From Stereocaulon alpinum (Eukaryota > Ascomycota > Lecanoromycetes > Lecanorales > Stereocaulaceae), in the NCBI GenBank assembly GCA_018257865.1, contig JAEUBA010000254.1:1-16098 (forward strand): a stretch of DNA of 16,098 nucleotides. The letters run 5' to 3'. Under the pieces are notes generated by a model, which was not told the DNA's origin, searched no databases, and saw only the letters and a program-made list of their open reading frames with translations. Position 1 is the first letter of the stretch, and every line of letters starts with the position of its first letter. This document shows positions 1 through 9,241 of this stretch, piece after piece. Position numbers and translations under genes: made by a program.

Positions 1-975
1 GGTAATTTTCGATAAACCCTACTAGTAGTAGCTAGCGGATTTAGTAGTTAGGTTATTAATACCTATATATAATAGGCTAAGTTCTAGTAGGATACTATAT
101 AATTAGACCTAACTATTAACGAATAACTTAATAATCCTAATCTCACCGATTCTATATATACTAATATAAGGGCTTTTGCTATTAATCTTCTTAAGATCGG
201 GAACGGGTCTAGTATTTAGAAGAGCTCTACTACTAAGGAAGACGTAGTACCTTAGGCTTATAGCTACGTTCCTAAAAACGCTATTAATAAGTTAATTAAT
301 AAGGTATACCTAAACCTATATTACCTAAGTATAGTAGATAGAGAGTATCTATCTTAAAGAGCTATTCTTACTATTACGAATAAGGACGTTACTAAGATTA
401 ATAGTAAGCTTATAACGCAGATACCTAGCGAGCTTACTATATACTAGAGCGTTAATTAGGCTATTTCTAAAGAAGATAAGGACCTCTTTCTAACTAAATA
501 TTTTAATATATTTTATAAGGCCTCGCTACCGCCCTATAAGCTCTGTATTAAACTAGGTGTTTTAGTTATATTACTTAGAAACCTAAATCCGCTACGGCTT
601 TATAACGGGACTCAGCTCCGGGTTATACGGTATAGTAAGTATATCTTTAAAGGCGAGATTATAGGCGGTATATATAATAGCGAAAAGGTAATACTCTTTA
701 AGACGCTATTATAGTCTAAGGAAAATAATAAGAGGATCCCTACGCCCTTTATATATAAGTAATATCTAGTCCGCTCGGTATTTATAATAACGATAAACAA
801 GTCCTAGGGGTAATCTATAAAGTTCGTAGGTATTAACCTATAGTTACAGCCGGCTTTTAGTTATAGTTAGCTCTATATATCGCTTTTACGGGTTACGAAG
901 CAGGCGAATCTATATATTATTAGGCCGGATAGTTATAAATATACGAATAACCGATTGATAAAGAATATAGTATAT
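1..975 (+). pseudogene. Helitron Pif1-like helicase, C-terminal half, RIP-inactivated
   Basis: Read in frame 1 through stop codons, this gives about 325 residues of a superfamily 1B (Pif1-like) DNA helicase, the unwinding part of the Helitron Rep-helicase. It opens with GNFR-stop-TL, the remnant of the GDFRQ helicase motif. PPYKL followed by VLVILLRNLNP (around 530-590) is a very characteristic Helitron stretch. GTQLRV and GEIIGGIYN follow around 607-680, then ITINKS-stop-G around 790-810 and an FSYS-stop-LYISLLRV block around 855-897. Every stop is TAA or TAG at a position where the family has Gln or Trp, as expected from C-to-T changes. I found no frameshift over the whole length. There is no plausible start, because the gene begins left of the window. 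The family call is confident; the protein is dead. Confidence 0.9.
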
Positions 976-1016
976 ACTTAGGTGCTATTGCCTAATTAAT
1001 AGCCTTAGTAAAAATA

Positions 1017-1049
1017 GTAAAAATCTGGATTTTTACAGGTATTCTCTAG
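1017..1049 (+). other. Helitron 3' terminus: hairpin plus CTAG
   Basis: Eight-base perfect arms GTAAAAAT and ATTTTTAC (1017-1024, 1029-1036) enclose loop CTGG. A 9-nt spacer leads to CTAG at 1046-1049, followed by host T at 1050. A hairpin 8-12 nt before CTRR, inserted between host A and T, is the defining Helitron 3' end. An almost identical copy ends at 7411. Confidence 0.92.
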
Positions 1050-2821
1050 TATTATATACTATCCTATACTTCTTAAATATAGCCTCTTAAGTTAACTTAG
1101 CTAAGTACTTAATCGCTTAGGCCTAAGTAGTAGCCTTTACCTTTACTTATATTATATAAGGGCCCTATCGGAGTTTAATATTAATATATAACCTAAGAAC
1201 CCTAATACTTACCTTTAGTATAACCTCTATATTACTAAATTCTACCGTCTTCTTTATATTAAATCTTTTAGGAGTATATAATAGATATACTAATTTATAT
1301 CTCTAAAGCGCGAATATTACCCTATATATCTTTACCTATACTAAGTAGAGCTTATAGGCTTATTCTAGCTATTTATAATTTATTTCCGTCGATTTACTAT
1401 ATACTAATAGGTATATATTATCTATAAATCCTCCTACTTATACTAAAATCTTCGCCTTTAAGTATACTTTAATTAGTAGCGCGTTAAAGAAGAGGAATAA
1501 AATTAGTAATATTAGTAATCTTTATAAAATCCCTATCTCTACTATTTTAACTAATCTAGTCTTACCTTCTAAAGTTATTAATATCGCTCTATTCTTAAGG
1601 AAGTTTATAGTCTATTAAGTAATCCCCTTAGAAATTCCTTCTATCCTTAGATTATAAAGTAGCCTATTATATAATATATTATTAAATACCCCTATTACGT
1701 CTAGCAATAGTAGGCTTACTATATTATCCTTACCTTAGTTTTATATTATATAGATTAAGTTTATAATAGTCTTTAAGGCTATTTTTATTAAGTATCTCTT
1801 CCTATCTCCTATTTAGTAATTTAAGAGTAGGTATTTCTCCTTAGCTATTCTACTAAGTTATCTCGCTATTACTATCTCTAAGGCTTTACTAAGTATATCT
1901 AATAGTATAATAGGCTAATATACTTTAAATTTAAAGTAATTAGCCTTTTTTAGCTTTTTTAGTATTACTATATTTACTTTATAGAATTTCTTTAGGTAGT
2001 ATCTATAGTTTAGATACGCCTAAAATACCTTTTAAAAGGTCTCGCCTATTTCTATATATACTACTCTTAGGAACTTATTTAGGATCTTTAAGGTCCTTAG
2101 TACCTTATCTACTACTAAGTACTAAATTATATTTTTAATCTCCTTTAAGGTAATCTTACTATTTATTATAATAGGTTTTAAGTAGTCTATCCTTTTAATA
2201 TTTACTAAGTCTACTAAGGGTAAGAGTAGGAAGAAGACCCTTTTTAAAGTCTTTACTTTTTCTTTAAAGTCCTTTACCTTATTCCTATTTCTATCTCTAA
2301 TAGCTAGGAATTATAATAGCTCTTTAAAATATATACTCCTTTCTCTTCCCTTCTTAATAAGTTATTATATTCCCTTTAATCTTAGTAATACTCTATAGAC
2401 CCCCTTTTAAAATACTATTATCTTAACCTTCTATAGAGTAGTAACCTTTTTCCTTTTAGTTTAGTAGAGGGCCTCCTTAGTATATATATTTCTATTATAG
2501 CGATAGGCCTTAAGTATTACCTATAATACCTTAGTAACTCTTATATATACCCTATTTTAGTATAGTTTAGCTCCTATATATAGCTCCTTATATAGGATAG
2601 TATTCTCTACTACCTCCTATAATATAGCTATAAGCTTATTAATATATAAGTTAATTACTTCTTTTAAATCTAATAAGTATTTACTTATAACTTTATTTAA
2701 AATCTTTATATACCTCTAAATCTCTTTATTAATTACCTTTATCTCTATCCTTTTCTAAGCTCTCTTTTAGTATATTTAGTACTTACTTTAGGTCTATTCT
2801 AGCTCTATTATAATTAGTATA
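1050..2821 (-). mobile_element. LINE copy A (Tad1-like), left segment, cut by Helitron and copia
   Basis: The reverse-transcriptase part of a non-LTR retrotransposon, read right to left. It matches LINE copy B (about 13860-15635) along its whole length at roughly three-quarters identity by eye. Its downstream (3') end is replaced at 1050 by the Helitron. Its upstream end is interrupted at 2822 by the copia element and resumes at 9397. The 3' UTR and tail of this copy are therefore not visible; they should lie left of the Helitron's 5' end if nothing was deleted. Confidence 0.88.
1050..2821 (-). pseudogene. LINE ORF2 reverse transcriptase domain, RIP-inactivated
   Basis: Target-primed reverse transcriptase of a Tad1-clade LINE. 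Reading through stops on the minus strand gives the motif block PISPIL-like (LLILLILFLFFNA, about 1480-1520), then GGFIDN at about 1417-1431, where the family has F-x-D-D. After that come VYSKSTE, FAL-stop-RYKLVYLLYTPKRF and IRVLRLYINIKLR-stop-GPY (about 1140-1400), which are diagnostic of the region after the catalytic motif. The second catalytic Asp is Asn (AAT), a G-to-A change expected from RIP. The domain ends near 1050, where the Helitron begins. It is not functional. Confidence 0.88.
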
Positions 2822-2826
2822 TAATC
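2822..2826. repeat. Target site duplication TAATC, left of copia element
   Basis: TAATC directly precedes the LTR start at 2827 and recurs at 9392-9396 just after the other LTR. In the uninterrupted LINE copy C the corresponding site (about 12450, GATTA on the plus strand) occurs once, confirming a 5-bp duplication. Confidence 0.92.
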
Positions 2827-2956
2827 TGTTAAAATGTAATAGGTAGAACACTTGATTATCTAGCTAAGTGCGACTGTGTGAGATATAAATAAGGGTTAGT
2901 GCTAAGTCTTAGTCATTAATACTAAGGCTTAGTATACGAACACCCGAATTTCAACA
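2827..2956 (-). repeat. 3' LTR of copia element (130 bp)
   Basis: Begins TG and ends CA, and aligns over all 130 positions, without gaps, with 9262-9391. All differences between the two LTRs that I noted are transitions, mostly with this copy holding the ancestral C or G; a few go the other way (ACTAAGG here, ACCAAGG there). A short palindrome ACTAAG-G-CTTAGT lies near 2920-2932, and an AT-rich box ATATAAATAAGG near 2883 could be a core promoter element (inference). Confidence 0.93.
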
Positions 2957-2965
2957 CTCCTACTC
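2957..2965 (-). other. Polypurine tract of copia element
   Basis: On the minus strand GAGTAGGAG abuts the 3' LTR. This is the expected position and composition for the RNase-H-resistant primer of plus-strand DNA synthesis. It is short, so moderately supported. Confidence 0.65.
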
Positions 2966-3420
2966 AAACATAGTACGCTAAATACTAGATAATTAGATTA
3001 TAGTCCGCTAAAACGACTAATTTACTATACGCTAGTTACAACTGTTTTTCACCTTAACAACCCGTTACTTAGCAGGATTTCACCTTAAATACCTAGTATT
3101 TAGTAGGATAGTAGAGCTTATCTTTTACTATTACTACCAAAACTTTCTAGAAAATAATAAAGTACGGTTATTTAAATTTTTATTTTCGCTATTAGCCTAT
3201 ATATACTAATTTCTTACTAATAAGTAGTTAGGTAGTATATAGGGTTAATAGATACTATAAAGTATAATAATAGCTCTAGGGATAATCTAGGTATAGTAGC
3301 CCTAATTAAGTAGTGCTCGCGCGCGATCCTTAGGGATACTCCTACTAGATCTGGGTAGCTGCTCCTACTAAAGCTCTACCTTAGGTAATATATTCTAAGC
3401 CTAAGTTATTACGGAACTCT
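2966..3420. other. Copia 3' non-coding region, partly spared by RIP
   Basis: The segment between the end of the RNase H frame and the polypurine tract. I see no coding frame. Positions 2966-3160 still contain CA and TG dinucleotides (ACAACTG, TTCACC, ACCAAAAC), while sequence to the right of about 3200 is fully RIP-depleted. Confidence 0.55.
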
Positions 3421-3870
3421 ACGAACTTATCCTTATAGAGGGGTTTAGTAAGCCTATTAGCAACTTAATACTTAATAGGCGTATAGCGGAGGTCTACTAT
3501 ACTATTAGTAACTTACTCCCTAATAAAGTAGTAGCGTATATTAATATACTTACTACGAGTATAGAATTCCGGATTCTTTATAAGGGCGATCGCGCCCTAA
3601 TTATCCCTATAGATAATTACCGCTTAGGGTTCCTAGCTACTAGGCTTAAGCTACCTTAGTAGATTTCGAAGCTATACCGCTTCCTTAGACGCTAGGGTCT
3701 AACCGATATATTCAGCCTTATAGATAGAAAGGGCTATAATAGGTTATCGCTTAGATAACTAGCTAATAGCCCTACTACCTATATTAAAGATATACCCTAA
3801 GGTAGATTAGCGCGTATTATAGTCTCCCGCCTAATTAGAGTTAGTATAGCCTATTAGTACCTAAATTAGT
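3420..3870 (-). pseudogene. Copia pol: RNase H domain (C-terminus)
   Basis: The copia-type RNase H that degrades template RNA during reverse transcription. On the minus strand, reading through stops, I see GYTNSN-stop-AGDY then STLGYIFNIGSRAIS, the copia block normally written D-W-A-G and S-T-S-G-Y. Next comes LSIYKAEYIG (the family's A-E-Y motif), then IIYRDN-stop-GAIALIKNPEF at about 3570-3615. The terminal RSKYINIRYYFIRE and VDLRYTPIK blocks end near 3430 with ANRLTKPL, the usual copia C-terminus. Order and spacing are normal; only C-to-T and G-to-A damage is evident. Confidence 0.92.
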
Positions 3871-3989
3871 CCTAAGAACGTTAATTAGTATTTAGTTATT
3901 AACTTAAGATATCGGAAGATTCGTTTAACCGCACCCTAATAAGCTTATATTAGGTTTATACCGTAGCAGCTAACTACTAATACGGGGTA

Positions 3990-4900
3990 TATAATATTAG
4001 GTCGCGTCCCTAGTATTGCGTATATTAGTAACCTGATAGCCTTCTAATATAGTAGTCGGTCTTAGGTATTAGCTTAGAAACCGTTAGAAACCTTTTCTAG
4101 ATAGTAAATTATCTCTATAGGGGTCGTAGTTTCTTTATATTCCTAAAGGCTAAAGTCCCGAAGCACTTTCTTAATATAGGCCTCTTAGCCTAGTCGTAGC
4201 GTTCGTTATTAGCGGTTCTAGGTAACTATTATCCCTAAGTAATAGCTATATAGCCTAAGATCCGTTATATAGAACTAATAGTTAAGGGTATCTTTAACCC
4301 TCTAAATAGTTTCCTTACTAGGGCCTATAATTAGTAAATCGTCTATATATAGGGCAATCAGTATCCTATCTTTAGGGTTAATAAATATACTTAAGTTAGC
4401 TTCTAACGAGACTACGCCTAATTTAGCGTTTACGAAGCTAGTAAAGGTATTATACTATACCTAGGGGGATTATTTCAGGCCGTATAAGGCCTTATTTAGG
4501 TAGTAAACTTTTACCTCTCCTTAAATAAAACCTTCGGGCTATTCTATAAAGATCTCCTCTTCTACGTCCCTATAAAGGAATACCGTTTTAACGTCTATCT
4601 ACTCTAGGTCCTAATCTATAGCGGCGGTAATTATAAATATAGCTTTATAGCTTATAGGTTTAACTACTAAGGCGAAAGTTTTATTATAGTTAAGGTCTTC
4701 TTATTATTCGAAGCCTTAAACGACCTAGCGTGCCTTATAGCGTATAATTTCCCCCTTAGGGCTATATTTTAAGGTATAGACCTATCTACCCCTAAGAACT
4801 TTCCGGCTATCTAGGGACGACGTTAGTATCTAGGTATTATTAGCTATAAGGGAGTTAAATTCGTTATTTATAGCGAGCTCCTACTATATTTTATATATAT
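3990..4900 (-). pseudogene. Copia pol: reverse transcriptase domain
   Basis: Recognised on the minus strand by three copia landmarks in the right order. FLYRDVEEEIFIE followed by PEGFI lies around 4530-4590. LNKALYGLK lies around 4473-4500. The catalytic LYIDDLLIIGP lies at about 4323-4352, with YIDD at 4338-4349. Both catalytic aspartates are preserved, unlike in the LINE copies, because their codons GAC-GAT meet at a CpG rather than a TpG. The domain is otherwise broken by TAG/TAA, for example where the family has Gln and Trp after YGLK. It follows integrase and precedes RNase H, which fixes the copia order. Confidence 0.93.
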
Positions 4901-5450
4901 TATTAGCTATTACTTCAGTATAGGTTTTAGGTTTATAGGGTTCCGCTGAATTCGCCTAAGCTAGTAGAGAGATTACTAAGTACCTATAGAGAGGGTCTAG
5001 CGAAAGATTCCGTATATTAGGGATATTAAGCTTAGGGTATATTACTAGGACTTAAGTTATCTCTCGCTCTTCTATAGTACCTATTATTATTAGTAATACT
5101 AGCTATAATAGGGCCGGAGAGCCTAATATTAATAGTAAACTTAGGCCTAGAGAAGGTAATACTTCTCTAGAAGATATAGGAGGTAAGGGAGGTAATTCTC
5201 CCCCTAAAGGAGGTAATTCTCCTAAGGATTCTTAGTTAGATAATTATACTAGGGATATATTAAAGTTAACGGGATTCTAATTCCTATTATACGCCTCCCC
5301 TAAAGTAGAGGTCCGTTAGCGTTTAGCTAGGGGCTCTTTACCCCTATAGAAGCGGGGCCGTTTCTCCTAAATATAGATATTAATAGCGTAGATAATAGCG
5401 CGCCGTTTTAGTAACTATAAGCGAAAGATATAGCTATCCCTTTTATATCC
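4900..5450 (-). pseudogene. Copia pol: linker between integrase and reverse transcriptase
   Basis: In copia elements the stretch between the integrase core and reverse transcriptase is poorly conserved, and I recognise no motif here. A purine-rich repeat on the plus strand, AGGAGGTAA in variants, occurs around 5175-5220; it is probably low-complexity coding sequence rather than a regulatory site. Confidence 0.5.
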
Positions 5451-6270
5451 TAAGAGGAAATAGGTATCGCTTTTATCTATAAATTTCTTTTAGAGGCGGT
5501 TTCGCGCCTATATTTTAGAGCTAAGGGTTCGAAGGTACCTAAGATAGGGCTTCTACTTATAGAAGGCCTTATATAGGGTCTTTCTAAGCTTTATAACTAA
5601 GCTTTAGACGGTAAGGTAATTAGCTGTTTTTATAATTTTAGGCTAAAAGGATTTATTAAGTTTAGAGCTTAGCAGTAGAGGATAGGTACGTCTAATAAGA
5701 ACCTACCTAAAATATTTAGTAGTCCTATTTTATTCCGAGTTCCTAGGTACTATAGGCTTATAGATAATTCCCTTAAGGCTAAGGTATTCTTAAAAGGTTC
5801 CTTTAATATATTCGCCCCTATTATCTATATATAGGCGTTAGATTAGGCGCCCTACTCGCTTATACTTATACTAGAACCGTTAGAATAGATCCCTAAGCTC
5901 TAATTTATATTTTACGCAGTAGACTTCGGAGTAGTAGGTGAAGTTATCTTTAAAGGTAACTACCTATTTACTACTATCGAAGCTAATAGGCTTAATAGGC
6001 CTTATAATATCGCTATAAATAAATTCTATTAGGCGTATTCTAAGTTTAATAAAGTCCTTATATAGGGTAGACTGATAGCAGCCTAAAATATAGTATTTAT
6101 AAGTTAATTCGTCTAAGAATTTCTTTAAGAAGTCTACTTTAGTAGCTATATTAGGTAGCCGATCTACGTTTTATTAACCTATATAACCTATACGAGCGTA
6201 CTAGAGCTAGCGGATAGCGTCTAGAGGTACGCTATATATATTTAATATAAGTTACCCCTAGGGAAGTTCT
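5450..6270 (-). pseudogene. Copia pol: integrase (zinc-binding and catalytic core)
   Basis: Integrase inserts the cDNA into the genome. Reading the minus strand, the zinc-binding region reads LDAIR ... GYIG ... NVDRLPNIATKVD (about 6150-6240) with a later LGCYQS near 6080, remnants of the HHCC pattern. The catalytic core has YSDIIRPIKPISFD with the first Asp at 6009-6011, followed by VTFKDNFTYYSEVY, and then YIDNRGEYIKGTF with the second Asp at 5823-5825. The PRNSE block near 5750 holds the expected third acidic residue. Order and spacing fit copia integrases. Many stops break the frame. Confidence 0.92.
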
Positions 6271-6379
6271 AATATATAGAGGCCGAATCGTTATTTAGCG
6301 ATTATATTACTAAGCTTAGGGTATAAGATCGTATAATTATTTTTAGCGAATTCGATATAGATTCTAATATCTATTAGCT

Positions 6380-6720
6380 AGGAGCCTAAGAGGAGGTTTA
6401 CCCCTAACTTAGGTATATAGAGGACGTTATATAATAGTATATTCTTCCTTAGGTATAGGATCTTTACTATTCTACGCCTAGTTAGTTTAAGCTGCACCCC
6501 GCTAATTCCGGTAATTAGAGTACTAATAGCGGGCTTAAAGGTTATAAAGTTAAAGCGCTAGTAGAACGAGTGTTATATATACCCTATATTAACGATAGTT
6601 AGGCCTAATAGATTAACTTCTAGCGTCGTTACCGCTATATATCTAATATTAATTATAGGGACCCTATTTATACTAGCGCCTTAAATATTAAAGTCGCTAT
6701 TAGTAGTAAGGGTCCTAAAT
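6380..6720 (-). pseudogene. Copia pol: aspartic protease region
   Basis: Between the gag zinc knuckle and integrase, the minus strand reads SDFNI-stop-GASINR, with GAS at 6672-6680. This corresponds to the D-S/T-G-A-S active site of copia proteases, although the Asp itself is not clearly preserved. Downstream, LYNVLYIPKLGVNLLLGS and YIEFAKNNYTIL (about 6330-6430) match the end of the protease and start of the pre-integrase region in copia polyproteins. Order supports the call more than the damaged active site does. Confidence 0.82.
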
Positions 6721-6847
6721 ATTAGTTCTTTAGTAAGGCTATTATTATATTCTAGCTTCTATTTCTTAGACCTTTTATCTTTAGACTTAAATTTCTTAGG
6801 CTTTATTTCAGGGTAAAGCTACTAATCTTTCTTACTATAATAGAAAA
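6721..6847 (-). pseudogene. Copia gag end: zinc knuckle and basic tail
   Basis: The minus strand reads YYSKKD, two stops, LYPEIKPKKFKSKDKRSKK. It looks like a CCHC zinc knuckle with its Cys codons mutated to Tyr, followed by a lysine-rich tail. The start of the knuckle lies on the other side of the nested Helitron: joining 7412 to 6847 places AAG-TAT-TTT beside TAT-TAT-AGT, a degraded Cys-x-x-Cys, with one extra base at the join. Such a knuckle binds the element's RNA in the gag particle. Confidence 0.7.
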
Positions 6848-7411
6848 TCGGCAATTGGGACCCTAAAGATCATCCGTGCTAAGCGATCTAATATATCTTA
6901 AGATAAGTCCCCTAATTTCCTATCTCGGCCTAGCGCCTTCAACCACTAAGTTGAATCTATATCGCAACTTCTTCGCAATAATGCCCCGCGCCACATACGT
7001 CATATAATATCGAGATAATTTTATAAGTTTTAGAGTTAATTATCAGCTTGCTTGCGTATCAATAATTTTTAGAATCGGCCTATTTGCGTAATAGTTATAA
7101 GCAAAAGAAGCGTTATCGCGATATTTTGCGGCTTAAGTAGCTGAGCGCGCGAGTATTAAAATCTTACTATTTTAATAACTTTAGATATAATAAAGTTAGA
7201 GCTTAACACTTTATATATGAAATAAACTATAAATAGAGAGCTTTCTAACGCCGCTTAAATTATCTAAATCGAGTATAAAATAAGCGAGATATAGCTGTTT
7301 TTACGGTAATCTATTACCTTACAAATAATATTAGACTTCTACTATAAGTACTAGATAATAGAGGTAAATTATATATTAGTAAAAATCTGGATTTTTACAG
7401 GCCTTCTCTAG
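6848..7411 (+). mobile_element. Non-autonomous Helitron (about 564 bp) inside copia element
   Basis: Starts TCGGCAATTGGG after host A (6847) and ends with hairpin plus CTAG (7379-7411) before host T (7412). These are the 5'-TC ... CTRR-3' ends and A|T target of Helitrons. Outside it, copia gag continues on the right and the gag knuckle and pol on the left. I see no helicase or Rep coding and no convincing ORF, so it depends on another element. Its first 300 bases keep many CA and TG dinucleotides, so it was hardly touched by RIP. The 3' end is firm; the 5' end is inferred from the TC and from reading-frame continuity of the host element. Confidence 0.8.
7379..7411 (+). other. Helitron 3' terminus: hairpin plus CTAG (second copy)
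   Basis: Arms GTAAAAAT and ATTTTTAC (7379-7386, 7391-7398) with loop CTGG, a 9-nt spacer, CTAG at 7408-7411, then host T. It differs from the terminus at 1017-1049 at only two spacer positions, so both belong to one Helitron family. Confidence 0.92.
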
Positions 7412-8800
7412 TACTTTATAATTAGATAGGTATCTTTTCGCTTAAGCTTCTTATAGTAGGGGTAGTATTCCTAGGGCTTATTATTCGCAGAGTTATAGTC
7501 TTTTACGGACCTCCTACCTATAAATATCGCTAGTCCGGAGTGCTTATACTACGCTTAGATTCGTTATTCCTTATTAGCGGCCGCTAGGGAGACTTTATTA
7601 AAGTTAACTTTATTAGCGCTAAATAGGGCGTAGCTTTAAATATAAGCTATTTTAAAGGTATTATAAGCTTTACTAAGTCCTAAGAGATAGAGGTAAATTA
7701 GGTATAATTCCGGTAGGGCTACTTTAGCGTTAAGTTCCTTAAGTTTAGTATTAACCTCTTAGAACTTCTAGGTATATTTAGCGATATCCTTAGAGGATTC
7801 TAAAGAGGTCGAATAGAGGCGTTATACTAATTTAATATAAATACTAGTTCCTTTCAGCTTAAAATTTAAGGAGACTTTAGTTAGAATCTTATCCGCTATA
7901 GCGAGGTTCTTTATAATCTTTTAGGCGTTAAACCTAAGTTAGTTATAAATCGTAGTATAGGCTTTTACTTAGGTTTTAGCGGTAAAAGGCTTTAAGTTAT
8001 TAAGTATAAGCTAATTATCTATCTCCTCTACCTACTAGGAGTACCTAAAGTTAGACTCTAAGATAGAGATAGAGGTAAGTAGGAAGCTTCTACTACTACT
8101 ATAGGATTCTTCAGCTACTATAGTAAGTAGTAAATTCGCGCTACTATTATAAGATCCTTCAGCTACTATAATATCTACTATAATATAGGTATTTTTAAAG
8201 CTCCGCTAGTAGCAGAAGTTAAATTAGAAGAAGAGGTTTATAGCGTAGGCTTTAGAGGTCTTTAAGTTAGTAGGGTCTTTTAGGGATAAGCGGTAGTTAT
8301 CTCTTTATACTATTATTTCGCTAGAGGAGGACCTAAGGAAGTCTAAGATAGTATGTATTTAGCTTAAAGACCGAAGATATTAGTATTACTAGGAGGTTCT
8401 AAGGTTAATTTACTAGCTTTAGAATTAGAGTTATAAGGAGATAGGGATTATTTTAGGGGTATATAATTAGTATCAACGTAGTTAAGAGGTAACTTATTAA
8501 ATTAGATTAGGTCCCGAAGAAGGTATCGAAAGTACTTATACTTAAAGCGGTAGTATACCTAGGTAATAGTATTTATATACTAGATAGGGTTTAGATTAGT
8601 AGTAGATAGTATCGAATTAGAAGATAAAGAAGATAATAGATTTCCAGCTAAGCTTATAGCGGATATCTTATAGATATCTCCTAAGGATCTTAATAGGTAT
8701 CTAGCGGCTAGGGTAATACTAGCCTCTAACTTATTAGGATAGATAGCGGGGAATCAGCTCGTTAGGAAGGAATTAAGGGGTTAGGACCTAGCCCCCTAGT
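7412..8800 (-). pseudogene. Copia gag, RIP-inactivated
   Basis: The capsid-like protein of the copia element. On the minus strand, about 8640-8760 reads KLEASITLAARYLLRSLGDI. Around 7700-7800 it reads SKDIAKYT then FKELNAKVALPELYLIYLY-like sequence with KLKELNAKVALPE, and then LLGLSKAYNTFK; this is the helical pattern of copia gag (UBN2-like) proteins. Basic sequence with an imperfect knuckle approach, NNKP ... KKLKRKDTY, ends at 7412 where the Helitron interrupts. Between about 8000 and 8600 I recognise no motif, and coding there is assumed from position. The start codon cannot be placed because ATG is lost. Confidence 0.72.
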
Positions 8801-9241
8801 AATTAATAATTAATCGCCTTCTAGGCGTCTAAAAAGTCGTGTTTTTAATAAATCTCCGTAGAAATTCGATAATTCTGCTTTATATAGGTTAGTGTTCTTA
8901 CTACTATAGAAGCTAGATATCGCTTTAGGGGCTTAGCTTTAGAGTTTATAGATACCTGCTAAGGTACGCTAGAAAGGATTGCTTAGTAGTACTTATTAGC
9001 GTACTTTTCGGTAGTAATACCCCTAGAAAGAATAGAATAGCTAGGGGTTCCCTAGCCTCCTCTTTTTAGTCGATTATTATCGCTGTAAGTTAATCTCGTA
9101 GTACGAAGATTAAAAGAGTTATCACCTAAGACTAAATAGGTATTAGAGGTTTAGCTTACGTATACGCAGCTTACGTTAGGGAGGATTTAGTAACTATAAG
9201 AGGAATATAATTCTAAAAGAAGAGCTGTTATAGCGATACCC
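8801..9241 (-). other. Copia 5' internal region, leader and possible gag start
   Basis: Lies between the primer binding site and recognisable gag. It keeps a few CA/TG dinucleotides (GTCGTGTTT, CTGCTTT, TCACC). No motif or start codon can be identified, so how much is untranslated leader is unknown. Confidence 0.4.

Larger units (their letters stand above)
1..1049 (+). mobile_element. Autonomous Helitron (rolling-circle transposon), 3' part only
   Basis: The 3' end of a Helitron, cut by the left window edge. It carries a degraded Pif1-type helicase (about 1-975) and a canonical Helitron 3' terminus (1017-1049). The Rep/HUH nuclease and the 5' end would lie to the left, outside the window. 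The right boundary is fixed by structure (hairpin, then CTAG, then host T) and by homology: from 1050 onward the sequence is LINE copy A, and the matching site in LINE copy B near 13859/13860 is uninterrupted. The element is heavily RIP-mutated and cannot encode a working protein. Confidence 0.9.

Noticed and set aside
612..800. A 62-codon open frame on the minus strand
   Set aside because: It starts at TTG, lies antisense to the Helitron helicase relic, and is hydrophobic Ile/Leu/Tyr-rich as expected from TA-rich RIP sequence. It resembles no protein I know; it is a shadow frame.
2875..2895. TATA-like box as the promoter of a host gene
   Set aside because: It lies inside the 130-bp LTR and no coding frame follows on either strand; at most it was the element's own promoter.
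5170..5225. Repeated AGGAGG-like motifs resembling ribosome binding sites
   Set aside because: The window is fungal repeat DNA and the motifs lie antisense within copia pol; a bacterial ribosome binding site has no meaning here.
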